DNA from: an uncultured Parabacteroides sp. | GTDB taxonomy: Bacteria; Bacteroidota; Bacteroidia; Bacteroidales; Tannerellaceae | DNA: 34,968 nt | Assembly (NCBI GenBank): GCA_949295065.1 | Contig: CASFJQ010000025.1 | Span: 1 to 34,968, forward strand | Direction of reading: 5' to 3' | Part shown: piece after piece, positions 1 to 7,489 of the stretch | Position numbering within the stretch: position 1 is the first letter of the stretch | Layout: the number at the start of each line of letters is the position of its first letter | Program-made: the position numbers and the translations under genes | Notes under the pieces: generated by a model | What the model was told of the DNA's origin: nothing | What the model saw: the letters and a program-made list of their open reading frames with translations, nothing else | The model's database searches: none

Positions 1-38
1 AAGCCCTGGCTTGTGAAAGTCGGGGCTTTGTCCCTTTT
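1..38 (+). terminator. Possible intrinsic terminator at window edge
   Basis: AAGCCC at 1-6 can pair with GGGCTT at 23-28 and is followed by a T-rich run to 38. The stem may extend beyond the window start. It would terminate a plus-strand gene lying to the left. The stem is short, so confidence is moderate. Confidence 0.4.
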
Positions 39-63
39 CTATCTTTGCTTTTCGGTTGGATAT

Positions 64-237
64 GAAAAGAGGGTGTACCTGAATTTTGATACACCCTCAG
101 AGAAAAGTATATTATAATATTTCTTGCAATCATGTCTCATAGCCATTTTACGAATCGTTTGATATACCAGTTCTTTATAATTTGCGTCAGTATAAAATAT
201 GACACAAGAATACCTGTTAACCATGCTGTTTGTTTTA
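64..237 (-). ncRNA. Candidate small RNA transcription unit
   Basis: On the minus strand a perfect -7 box TAATTTTG (plus 244-251) would start a transcript near 237. About 140 nt downstream lies a perfect 9-bp hairpin (GAGGGTGTA at 69-77, TACACCCTC at 90-98, 12-nt loop), followed on the minus strand by TTTTC. The T-run is on the minus-strand side only, so the hairpin terminates this transcript and not a plus-strand one. A 61-codon reading frame (39-224, minus) exists, but the terminator lies inside it, which argues for a non-coding RNA or a shorter peptide. Four 11-bp-spaced operator-like repeats sit just upstream at 273-313. No known RNA family was recognised. Confidence 0.45.
69..98 (-). terminator. 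Intrinsic terminator hairpin
   Basis: A perfect 9-bp stem, GAGGGTGTA at 69-77 and TACACCCTC at 90-98, encloses a 12-nt loop. The minus-strand side continues as TTTTC; the plus-strand side continues as AGAGAAAAG. It therefore serves minus-strand transcription. Confidence 0.6.
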
Positions 238-243
238 ACGCTG

Positions 244-251
244 CAAAATTA
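244..251 (-). promoter_or_regulatory. Bacteroidetes -7 box of candidate small RNA
   Basis: The minus strand reads TAATTTTG, a perfect match to the Bacteroidetes -7 consensus TAnnTTTG. No clear TTTG -33 box is present. The nearest operator-like repeat (273-280) begins 21 nt upstream, where a -33 box would lie, which fits an activator-dependent promoter. Confidence 0.5.
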
Positions 252-272
252 GAAGAGCTTCTTTCGGAAGGC

Positions 273-313
273 TGTTAGAGATTTATTAGAACGCTATTAG
301 AAAACTATTAGAA
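273..313 (-). promoter_or_regulatory. Operator-like array, four direct repeats at 11-bp spacing
   Basis: On the plus strand TGTTAGAG (273), TATTAGAA (284), TATTAGAA (295) and TATTAGAA (306) follow one another at exactly 11 bp. OmpR/PhoB-type regulators bind direct repeats of about one helical turn. A near-identical motif (TAGTAGAT, twice, 11 bp apart) lies upstream of the OmpR-type regulator gene at 1259-1277. The likely ligand is therefore the regulator encoded at 499-1185, by inference. Confidence 0.5.
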
Positions 314-314
314 T

Positions 315-502
315 TAAATATGTGGTAATTCAACAATGAAAGTAGTTCCTTTTCCCTCCTTGGAATGAACAGTAATGTTTCCTTGATGCAAACGTATGAT
401 TTTTTGTGATAAAGTCTGCCTATGCCATGTCCTTTTATCATATTATCCTGTTTCCCTCTATAGAACAGATCGAAAATGTTTTGTTTGTCTGTTTATTTTC
501 AT
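315..502 (-). pseudogene. Remnant of sensor histidine kinase (internal deletion plus frameshift)
   Basis: The start codon (plus 500-502) overlaps the regulator's stop codon as ATGA, the usual arrangement of a regulator-kinase pair. The frame begins MKINRQT and then jumps directly to the C-terminal end of a HATPase_c domain: NIFDLFYRG (F-box-like), then GHGIG (G2 box). Just after GHGIG, near plus 416-420, the frame slips by one base; the other frame continues TLSQKIIRLHQGN and GKGTTFIVELPHI to a stop at 315-317. The sensor, membrane segments, HAMP and histidine-bearing domains are all absent, roughly 350-400 codons. The stub cannot be an active kinase. Confidence 0.85.
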
Positions 503-1185
503 AACTTGTCAGTTAATATGAAACCTATTCCAGGTTTTGTATGTATTAGTTTTTTATCAAATTCCTTATCTATTTTTTTGCGTAAATAGTTAATATATAC
601 GTCTATGAAATTTGTTCCTGTATCAAAGTGTGTATTCCATACTTTTTCAGCAATTTCAACTCTACTGATAACTCTCTCTGCATTTTCAACCATATAAACC
701 AGTAAATTATATTCTTTGGGAGAAAGTTTTATTGTTATGTTTTTTCTTTTTACCTCATGCAAGTTGAGATTTATAGATAAATCAGAATAAGATATTTGCT
801 CAGGAGGTATGCTTATGTTTCCAATGTCTCTTTTTAAAAGCACTTTTACTCTTGCTATTAATTCTCTAAAATCAAACGGTTTGGTCATATAGTCATCGGC
901 TCCGGCATCAAATCCTTCCAGTTTATCATCAGTTGAGCCCAATGCAGTTAACATCAATATTGGAATATGATTATTTGATTTACGTATTTCTTTACAGAGC
1001 TCAAAGCCATCCAACTTTGGAAGAATAATGTCTGAAATAACCAGTTGAAACTCGTTTGATTGGAAAAGACGAAGTCCCATGGCACCATCATATGCTACCA
1101 TTATTTGATATCCGTTTTCTTCCAGACCTTTTTTCAACAATTCCGCAACTCGTGATTCGTCTTCAATTATCAGTATTTTTTGCAT
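499..1185 (-). CDS. OmpR/PhoB-family response regulator
   Basis: This 228-residue protein is a DNA-binding response regulator. The receiver domain (about 1-118) shows the acidic pair E8/D9, phospho-acceptor D52 (in VISDIILP), T80 and K102 (TKPF). A winged-helix Trans_reg_C domain fills residues 130-228 and ends GIGFILTDKL. Length and domain order are standard. The gene is read leftward and its stop overlaps the start of a histidine-kinase stub, so its cognate sensor is lost: it may be an orphan regulator, be served by another kinase, or act unphosphorylated. It diverges from the outer-membrane receptor at 1421. A minus-strand -7 box (TACATTTG, plus 1206-1213) and 11-bp-spaced repeats at 1237-1277 lie upstream and suggest autoregulation. 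Confidence 0.93.
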   Translation of the reverse strand: MQKILIIEDESRVAELLKKGLEENGYQIMVAYDGAMGLRLFQSNEFQLVISDIILPKLDGFELCKEIRKSNNHIPILMLTALGSTDDKLEGFDAGADDYMTKPFDFRELIARVKVLLKRDIGNISIPPEQISYSDLSINLNLHEVKRKNITIKLSPKEYNLLVYMVENAERVISRVEIAEKVWNTHFDTGTNFIDVYINYLRKKIDKEFDKKLIHTKPGIGFILTDKL

Positions 1186-1205
1186 AAATCAGTAATTGGA
1201 TTTTA

Positions 1206-1213
1206 CAAATGTA
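1206..1213 (-). promoter_or_regulatory. -7 box upstream of the response regulator
   Basis: The minus strand reads TACATTTG, matching TAnnTTTG, about 20 nt upstream of the start codon at 1185. No convincing TTTG -33 box lies 19-21 nt upstream, so activation from the repeats at 1237-1277 is plausible. Confidence 0.4.
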
Positions 1214-1236
1214 AGAAAAAAGACAAGTAAAAGTGG

Positions 1237-1277
1237 TAGTAATAAATCTTAAAAATAGTAGTAGATAAATAGTAGAT
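1237..1277. promoter_or_regulatory. Direct repeats in 11-bp register in divergent promoter
   Basis: TAGTAGAT occurs at 1259-1266 and again at 1270-1277, exactly 11 bp apart; the related TAGTAATA starts at 1237, two 11-bp steps before 1259. The motif matches TATTAGAA of the array at 273-313 in six of eight positions (shared form TAKTAGAW). It is a candidate operator for the adjacent OmpR-family regulator. Confidence 0.45.
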
Positions 1278-1322
1278 TCGAAGCTAATTGTATTTTAGTT
1301 TGAGTACGAATTAAAGAGAGTC

Positions 1323-1353
1323 TCGTCGAAAGATGATTGGGCATTCGTCGAAA
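1323..1353 (+). promoter_or_regulatory. Direct repeat TCGTCGAAA upstream of receptor gene
   Basis: TCGTCGAAA occurs at 1323-1331 and 1345-1353, 22 bp apart (two helical turns), just upstream of a -7-like TAGTTTTG at 1382-1389 that precedes the receptor gene. It looks like an activator site for rightward transcription. It differs from the TAKTAGAW repeats, so a second regulator, perhaps the LytTR regulator downstream, is possible. Confidence 0.35.
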
Positions 1354-1381
1354 AAAACTATGTTAGGCTTTACGTATGATA

Positions 1382-1389
1382 TAGTTTTG
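1382..1389 (+). promoter_or_regulatory. -7 box upstream of the outer-membrane receptor
   Basis: TAGTTTTG matches TAnnTTTG and lies 31 nt before the ATG at 1421. The -33 region shows only a poor match. Confidence 0.35.
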
Positions 1390-1420
1390 TTTCAGAAATA
1401 AGGAATAAAACTATATTAAT

Positions 1421-3889
1421 ATGAGAGAAATAATAAAAAATACAATTACAGTTCTATCATTGAGTACATTTATTGTTTCAGCAACATTTGCTCAGGATAT
1501 AAATGTAAAAGGAGTAATTGCAGATTCGATTACTCATGAAGGAGAGCCATTTGCAACAATACGTATTTATAGGGTAGATGAAGAAAAAGAACCTGTATCA
1601 ATGGGTACAACAGACTTAGATGGGAATTTTATGCAAAAACTCAAGCAGCCTGGTGATTACAGGATACTTTTCAGTTCGGTTGGCAGAAAAGCCGTTTCGT
1701 TGCCCTTTACTGTCAGAAACAGGCAAATGGAACTTTGTCTTGACACAATCTTTGTCGCAGATGATGTTACACAACTCTCAGGTGTGGAAATTGTAGCACA
1801 AAAGCCATTGGTGAAGATGGAAGTTGACAAATTAAGTTATAGTGTAGAGAATGATGTGGATGCGAAATCAAACTCTGTTTTGGATATGCTCAGAAAAGTT
1901 CCTATGGTAACGGTTGACGGGAATGACAATATTACCGTAAACGGAAGTTCAAGTTTTAAGGTATATGTGGATGGAAAGCCGAATGTAATGATGAGTAGTA
2001 ATCCGTCTGAAATATTCAAGAATATGCCGGCAAGCAGTGTGAAAGATATAGAAGTGGTTACTAATCCCGGAGCAAAATATGATGCGGAAGGAGTAGGTGG
2101 TGTATTGAATCTTGTCACTGATCGTATGAGTGAATCCCGCAAACAGCTTTTGAATAGTTATAATGCGACAGTTCGTGGTATGGCTGCTAATCGTGGCGCT
2201 GGAGGAGGTTTCTTTTTCAGTATGCAGAAAAATAAGTTCAGTATGTCTGTAAATGCTAACGTAATGGAGTCTTTCCCGATGAAAACAGAAACTCAAGTAA
2301 ATCGAACACAATTTAAGGAAGATGGTAATAATGAACTTAATTCTGTTAGTTCAATGGATAATAGTTTTCATATACAGATGGGAAACTTTAATATGAGTTA
2401 TGAGATAGATTCTCTAAATTTACTGACAGCTTCTGCAGGTGTTATGGGGTTTGGTATGGATATGGATGGTGAGTCATTGACAAAATTTAGTAACCTTACA
2501 TATAATACATTGAATGATAATAAAATGAAAAGACTCTCTTTTAATGGAAGTTTGGATTTCCAACATACTTTTTCTAATAATAAAGAAAAACTTTTTACTC
2601 TTTCATATCTTATAACAACGTCTCCTCAGAATAGTAAAAACTATAGCTGGTTTGAATCTGAAATTCCAAATGGCATACTTGATATTAACGATCGTTATTC
2701 GCATATGAAAGATAATACAGTTGAACATACATGGCAAGCGGATTTCAGTATGCCAATTATTTCAGGACATAAACTGAATTTCGGAACCAAGTATATTTTG
2801 CGAAACAATACATCTCTGTCCAATTATTATGATTTGAAAGGTGAAGAAGAAATATGGAACGAGATGAATAGTTTGGACTATATTCATAAAAACAGAATTC
2901 TGGCAGGATATGCTGAATATAAGGCATCAATAAAAAAGTATTCACTTACTGCTGGTTTAAGATATGAGCATACATGGCAGAATGTGATATCAAAAATAGG
3001 AAAGACGGATAATTTTAGTTTACATTATGGAAATATAGTTCCTTCGGCTAATTTATCTTATAATATTAATGATTCACAGAATTTAGGTGTAACGTATAAT
3101 CTGCGAATCAATCGTCCGGGAATTACCTTGCTTAATCCATATATAGACAAGTCGGACCCGACTTCTATCAGTTACGGAAATACGAATCTTGATGCAGAAG
3201 AGGTTCATAATATCGGTTTAGTTTATAATCTTTTTAATCCTAAGTGGGTTGTAAACTTTACTCTAAGGCAAAGTATATGTGATAATGGTATAGAACAATA
3301 TAGCTTTTATGAAGACAATGTACTTAATAATACTTATGGAAATATAGTTAGAAGCAGGCAAACAGGATTTAATGCATTTGTAAATTGGAATGCATCTGGT
3401 AAGACCCGTTTTACAATGAATGGAAGTGTAGCATATGTAAATCTTAGAAGTAAATTATTAGATTTGCAAAATCAAGGTTGGCAAGCCAATCTTATGTTAG
3501 GCTATCAACAAACTTTGCCTTGGAACATACGTTTAAGTACGAATCTGATGCTATCAACTAAAACATATAATTTACAAGGTTGGAATACCGGTTTTCAGGC
3601 AGGAATGTTAAGCGTTTCCAAATCATTCCTTAATGATAAGCTTAATGTCACTTTGAGTGGAATGACTCCACTTAACTTTGGAAAGATGAAGTTTGAGAAT
3701 CAATCAAGAGGTCATGATTATATTAGTAACACAGTGTCACGTATTTCTATTCAGAATATAGGAATAAGCATAAGCTATACATTCGGCGGTAAAGTTAATG
3801 TTAAAAAGACAACGACAACTATCATGAATAATGACCTTAAGAATCAGTCTCAGAAAGAGGAAGGAATAGGTTCAATGATATTTAATTAA
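1421..3889 (+). CDS. TonB-dependent-receptor-like outer-membrane beta-barrel protein
   Basis: This 822-residue protein begins with a signal peptide (cleavage probably after residue 24, TFA before QDIN). A carboxypeptidase-like regulatory fold follows (about 27-115, ending in a VEIVAQKP segment), then a plug-like domain (about 120-235, with VDGNDNITVNGSSSFKVYVDG), then a long stretch of alternating strands to YTFGGK near residue 790. This is the layout of the Bacteroidetes outer membrane beta-barrel family (OMP_b-brl_3 type) rather than a full SusC. It should sit in the outer membrane; the substrate is unknown. It diverges from an OmpR-type regulator and is followed by a LytS/LytR pair on the same strand, either of which could control it. 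Confidence 0.85.
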   Translation: MREIIKNTITVLSLSTFIVSATFAQDINVKGVIADSITHEGEPFATIRIYRVDEEKEPVSMGTTDLDGNFMQKLKQPGDYRILFSSVGRKAVSLPFTVRNRQMELCLDTIFVADDVTQLSGVEIVAQKPLVKMEVDKLSYSVENDVDAKSNSVLDMLRKVPMVTVDGNDNITVNGSSSFKVYVDGKPNVMMSSNPSEIFKNMPASSVKDIEVVTNPGAKYDAEGVGGVLNLVTDRMSESRKQLLNSYNATVRGMAANRGAGGGFFFSMQKNKFSMSVNANVMESFPMKTETQVNRTQFKEDGNNELNSVSSMDNSFHIQMGNFNMSYEIDSLNLLTASAGVMGFGMDMDGESLTKFSNLTYNTLNDNKMKRLSFNGSLDFQHTFSNNKEKLFTLSYLITTSPQNSKNYSWFESEIPNGILDINDRYSHMKDNTVEHTWQADFSMPIISGHKLNFGTKYILRNNTSLSNYYDLKGEEEIWNEMNSLDYIHKNRILAGYAEYKASIKKYSLTAGLRYEHTWQNVISKIGKTDNFSLHYGNIVPSANLSYNINDSQNLGVTYNLRINRPGITLLNPYIDKSDPTSISYGNTNLDAEEVHNIGLVYNLFNPKWVVNFTLRQSICDNGIEQYSFYEDNVLNNTYGNIVRSRQTGFNAFVNWNASGKTRFTMNGSVAYVNLRSKLLDLQNQGWQANLMLGYQQTLPWNIRLSTNLMLSTKTYNLQGWNTGFQAGMLSVSKSFLNDKLNVTLSGMTPLNFGKMKFENQSRGHDYISNTVSRISIQNIGISISYTFGGKVNVKKTTTTIMNNDLKNQSQKEEGIGSMIFN

Positions 3890-3896
3890 ATTTTAT

Positions 3897-3945
3897 AGGA
3901 TGAACATATTGTGGCGTACGTGTTGATATGCAGATTGTTCATCCT
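3897..3945 (+). terminator. Inverted repeat between receptor and LytS-type kinase
   Basis: AGGATGAACA (3897-3906) pairs perfectly with TGTTCATCCT (3936-3945) across a 29-nt loop, followed by an AT-rich run. It may be a weak terminator or an attenuator reducing read-through into the kinase gene. Confidence 0.4.
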
Positions 3946-3965
3946 TATATTAATATATTTGGATT

Positions 3966-4988
3966 ATGAATACAAGGAAGCGAAGTAATCAGGCAATAGA
4001 AGTAGCTCAAATTTTACTTTGGGTTATGATATGTATATTGCCACCAATGTTTATATTTTTGTTGGATCATGATTGGCAAAAGGCATTGGATGCTTTTCGT
4101 ATAGGTTTTAAGTTGCAATCTCCTTTTGCAGCAATTTATTTTATAAACTTTTATCTGATAGTTCCTCATCTCCTTTTTAGACTAAGAAATTTTAGGAATT
4201 TTGTAATAGCAAATTTGTTTTTGTTGACAGCTGTCAGTCTATGGATTTATTATCCATCTTCAGAAGTTTCTCCAGAATGGAAATCTGTTTTATGGACAAT
4301 TATTATAAGTTCGTTTATATTACAGCTTTTCGTTGTCGCTTTTGCTGTTGGTATGCGTTATGTTATTCGTTGGAATGAAATGGAATTGAAGCAAGAAGCC
4401 GAATCTCGTAGAAATACCGAAGCAGAACTGGTGTGGCTGAAAAATCAGTTGAATCCTCATTTCCTTTTTAATACACTGAATAATATAAGTAGTCTTATCC
4501 AAGTCGATGCTGATACTGCTCAGGAGAGTCTTGGGCAGTTGAGTGATTTATTACGCTATGCTCTTTATGAATCTAGCCAAAAAGAGGTTTCGTTGGCAGA
4601 TGAACTTTCATTTATGAAAGACTATATTGATCTGATGAAACTTCGCTGTAATGAGAATGCGGAAATAAATGTTGATTTTCCTGAACATGTTCCTAATATT
4701 AAAATCATACCACTATTGTTCATTTCTCCAATAGAGAATGCTTTCAAACATGGTATAAATAATAGACTGACATCATTTGTTCGTATAAAATTATCGTGTG
4801 AGAAAGATAAAATATATTTTTATATTGAGAATAGCTGCCATCCAAAAGCTGATACAGACCGTATAGGATCCGGCATAGGTGTTGAAAATCTACGTCGCAG
4901 ACTGGAACTTGCTTACCCGAGCCGTCATGTATATAAACAGTTTATAAATGATACAATTTGTCAAACTACAATAACAATAGAACCATGA
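3966..4988 (+). CDS. LytS/YehU-family sensor histidine kinase
   Basis: This 340-residue inner-membrane protein starts with four predicted membrane segments (about 15-34, 52-71, 79-96, 108-130), then a short linker and a His_kinase (PF06580-type) domain. The phospho-acceptor motif LNPHFLFNTLNNIS places the histidine at residue 165. The ATPase part shows the N box (ENAFKHGINN, about 256-265) and a glycine box (GSGIGVENLRRRL). No separate periplasmic sensor domain is visible, so the signal is probably sensed in or near the membrane. Its stop overlaps the start of the LytTR regulator (ATGA), so the two are translationally coupled partners. Clear family assignment; signal unknown. Confidence 0.92.
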   Translation: MNTRKRSNQAIEVAQILLWVMICILPPMFIFLLDHDWQKALDAFRIGFKLQSPFAAIYFINFYLIVPHLLFRLRNFRNFVIANLFLLTAVSLWIYYPSSEVSPEWKSVLWTIIISSFILQLFVVAFAVGMRYVIRWNEMELKQEAESRRNTEAELVWLKNQLNPHFLFNTLNNISSLIQVDADTAQESLGQLSDLLRYALYESSQKEVSLADELSFMKDYIDLMKLRCNENAEINVDFPEHVPNIKIIPLLFISPIENAFKHGINNRLTSFVRIKLSCEKDKIYFYIENSCHPKADTDRIGSGIGVENLRRRLELAYPSRHVYKQFINDTICQTTITIEP

Positions 4989-5710
4989 ACAGATTAAGAT
5001 GTATGATTGTTGACGACGAACCGTTAGCTGTCAAAATGCTTGAAAATTTTATATCCCGTACAGAAGGACTGGAACTTGTTGCTTCATTTAACGATCCGTT
5101 AATGGCTCTTGAATCTTTAGATGAATTGGATGTTGAACTTTTGTTTTTGGATATTCAGATGCCTGATTTGGACGGTTTGAATTTGTCTCGTCAAGTTCCT
5201 TCTGCAACTAAGATTATTTTTACTACGGCATTCAAGCAATATGCATATGATAGTTATGAGGTAAGTGCTCTTGATTTTCTTCTTAAACCTATACGTTATC
5301 AAAAATTCCTGTCTGCAATAGAGAAGGCACGACAATGGTTTGATAGAAATTCTGTATCAGATTCAAATATTATTTCACGTCAGAACAGTATGTTTATAAG
5401 GGTTGATAACATGTTGCGACAGATTGATTTTGACAAGATTGTATATATTAGTGGGCTTAAAGATTACGTCAGTATATATTTGGAAGGAGAACGTCGTCCT
5501 GTAATTACTCATCTTACAATGAAATCGGTAGAAGAAATCTTGCCTGTTGATAATTTTATGCGTGTACACCGCTCTTATATAATAGCTTTAAATAAAATTC
5601 GAGCTATTGACCGTAATAATTGCGTTTATATCGGTGATGAAGTAATTCGTGTAACGGATGCTTATCGAGAGGCTTTTCTTTCATATGTGGGAGGAAAGAT
5701 TCCAAAATGA
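4985..5710 (+). CDS. LytTR-family response regulator
   Basis: A receiver domain (about 1-120; DDE at 10-12, phospho-acceptor D56 in LLFLDIQMP, lysine in LLKPIRY) precedes a LytTR DNA-binding domain (about 140-241). The 241-residue length is normal for the family. The frame is open from an upstream ATG at 4958, but the start at 4985 is chosen because it gives the classic 4-bp ATGA overlap with the kinase and begins NRLRCMIVDDEP, the expected receiver N-terminus. It should be phosphorylated by the LytS-type kinase before it. Targets are unknown; the receptor gene upstream is the obvious candidate. Confidence 0.93.
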   Translation: MNRLRCMIVDDEPLAVKMLENFISRTEGLELVASFNDPLMALESLDELDVELLFLDIQMPDLDGLNLSRQVPSATKIIFTTAFKQYAYDSYEVSALDFLLKPIRYQKFLSAIEKARQWFDRNSVSDSNIISRQNSMFIRVDNMLRQIDFDKIVYISGLKDYVSIYLEGERRPVITHLTMKSVEEILPVDNFMRVHRSYIIALNKIRAIDRNNCVYIGDEVIRVTDAYREAFLSYVGGKIPK

Positions 5711-5734
5711 CAGTGATGAATATAATAAATGTTC

Positions 5735-5764
5735 TTTCAAAGGTTTATAAAAGTAGTATCTTTG
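5735..5764 (+). promoter_or_regulatory. Bacteroidetes promoter of the duplicated module
   Basis: A perfect -7 box TATCTTTG (5757-5764) is preceded by TTTC at 5735-5738, 18 nt upstream, a near match to the -33 TTTG. Transcription would start near 5771. This falls after the upstream ATG at 5729 and before the ATG at 5786, which decides the start of the next gene. No other promoter is evident before 12.5 kb on this strand. Confidence 0.6.
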
Positions 5765-5785
5765 TATAGAAAAAGATATTACAAA

Positions 5786-7489
5786 ATGACAGATAAAGAT
5801 TCTTTATTAAGATATATAGCGGTTGCTTTGGCTGTGTTGATGTCTCTTGTGTTTTTTGGATGTTTTTACGCCAATCATTTATCAATACGGGAGGAATTAC
5901 AGCTGTTTTTGTTTACACCTGAATACTTTGTATCGTATTTGGATAAACCATCTTGGTTGTCATTATATTCTTCAGGATTTGTAACTCAGTTTTTTGTATC
6001 GGGATTTTGTGGAGCATTTCTTCTGACGTTTCTTTTTTTTGTTGAATGGAAAATTGCTGCAAAAATAGTCAGGAAAGTGGTTGACATTCCCAATGTGGAA
6101 TTCTATGTTTTTTTCCTGTTGGCTGCGGAAGTTATAAGATATTCTTCGTTACAGTTTTCATTGGATTTGACATTTTCGATAATATATTCATTAGCGGTGG
6201 CTTTGATAGCCATGTCTATAAGGAATTTTGGGCTTAGGTGTTTGTTCTCTTGCATAGCTATGCCTGTCCTATATTATCTGACGGGGGTAGGCGTTTTTGT
6301 TTTTACTATAACTGTTGTGGTTGTTGATTTTGCCGGGGGAAAGCTGAATTGGCCAGTTTGTCTGTTTTTCCTGATTTTTGTTTCTGTGCTTAAATTTGTT
6401 TTTGGAGGATTTACGGATGGTTTTGTGTTTTACGACCGGCTGCCTGTCCTGACTTGGCTGGCTGTGTTGGCTGTTCTTCTGTTGATTCCGAGATATAAGC
6501 CTTATATGGGTATGCGTGAACTGATGACTGTTTATTTCCTTTTTATAGTCTATACGGTTATAGGTGTTAGCTTAAGAGCTGACTTCAGTAAGGAAAATAT
6601 TCTGGAGGCTGACCGTGCTGTGCAGAACAGGAATTGGGAAAAAGTGCAGAAATGTTATGATGATGCCGGAACAGATAGGACTGTTTTGGATTATTTCAGA
6701 AATATAGCATTGTTGAATAATGAAACAGCTCCGGATTCTCTTCTTAAGATGAAGATTAATCCTAAAGATTTCTTTTTAAATAATGAGAAATCTGAACCTT
6801 TGTTCAATTTGTTTTCAAATGAGATATACTGGCAACTTGGTGATTATAATATGGCTGAATTATGCGGGATTCGTTCTTTGGCGGATTTTAAGGATAATGG
6901 TTCTGTCAGGATTATACGCCGCCTGGCTGAAATTGGTTTTGCCGCATCTGACACTGTTCTGTTTGAGAAATACACCTCAATATTATCAAGTACAATTGTT
7001 TATCGCGGATGGGCCGAAGACTTGAAAAAAGATTTTTATTCCAAAGTTGATACGGTTAAATTACAGAAAAAAACTGATAAGCCTACGCCTGTTTATTATT
7101 TCAGAAATATGGATGACAGTTTGTGTTCCATGAAATATTTGTTGGAATATAACAATAAAAACAGGAAAGCTTTTGATTGCCTTGCCTACTCGTTTTTGTA
7201 TAGCAGGAATCTTTCGGAATTATCTTACATATGTAAAAAATATGGTAAGACTTTTTATGGTGAAACTCTCCCTGAAATATACACTGAAGCTCTGGTTCTG
7301 AACGATTATCTGGATAATTATGACAACAGACAGAGTTACGGCAGGAAAAAGAAAAAAGATAGCCGCTATAATAATATATTGCGTTTTATGGAACTTTACA
7401 AAGGGAAGAATGCTGATGCTGAATTGCTTTGGAAGGAGTTTTCGGGTAGTTATTTGGGGTATTATTTTGAATTGAAAATTGAAAATTGA
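5786..7489 (+). CDS. Polytopic membrane protein with C-terminal helical repeats, copy 1 (DUF6057-like)
   Basis: This 567-residue protein has roughly eight to ten hydrophobic segments in its first 270 residues, followed by a soluble part rich in paired helices that resembles TPR repeats (NRNWEKVQKCYDDAG, LFNLFSNEIYWQLGDYNMAELCGIRSLADFK broken into helix pairs). It is homologous end to end to the protein at 9134 and appears to belong to the Bacteroidetes family DUF6057, a name recalled rather than checked. The frame is open from 5729, but the promoter at 5757-5764 and alignment with the second copy support ATG 5786. Its last residues, ELKIEN, and its stop codon are encoded by the ATTGAAA repeat starting at 7471; the second copy ends without that tail. 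Function unknown. Confidence 0.85.
   Translation: MTDKDSLLRYIAVALAVLMSLVFFGCFYANHLSIREELQLFLFTPEYFVSYLDKPSWLSLYSSGFVTQFFVSGFCGAFLLTFLFFVEWKIAAKIVRKVVDIPNVEFYVFFLLAAEVIRYSSLQFSLDLTFSIIYSLAVALIAMSIRNFGLRCLFSCIAMPVLYYLTGVGVFVFTITVVVVDFAGGKLNWPVCLFFLIFVSVLKFVFGGFTDGFVFYDRLPVLTWLAVLAVLLLIPRYKPYMGMRELMTVYFLFIVYTVIGVSLRADFSKENILEADRAVQNRNWEKVQKCYDDAGTDRTVLDYFRNIALLNNETAPDSLLKMKINPKDFFLNNEKSEPLFNLFSNEIYWQLGDYNMAELCGIRSLADFKDNGSVRIIRRLAEIGFAASDTVLFEKYTSILSSTIVYRGWAEDLKKDFYSKVDTVKLQKKTDKPTPVYYFRNMDDSLCSMKYLLEYNNKNRKAFDCLAYSFLYSRNLSELSYICKKYGKTFYGETLPEIYTEALVLNDYLDNYDNRQSYGRKKKKDSRYNNILRFMELYKGKNADAELLWKEFSGSYLGYYFELKIEN

Noticed and set aside
39-224. 61-codon minus-strand reading frame as a protein gene
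   Set aside because: An intrinsic terminator hairpin with its T-run lies inside the frame before its stop codon, so a full-length message is unlikely. The region is better described as a candidate small RNA; a truncated peptide is not excluded.
5711-5785. Upstream start at 5729 for the first membrane protein
   Set aside because: A perfect -7 box lies at 5757-5764, downstream of that ATG, and the paralogue aligns from the ATG at 5786.
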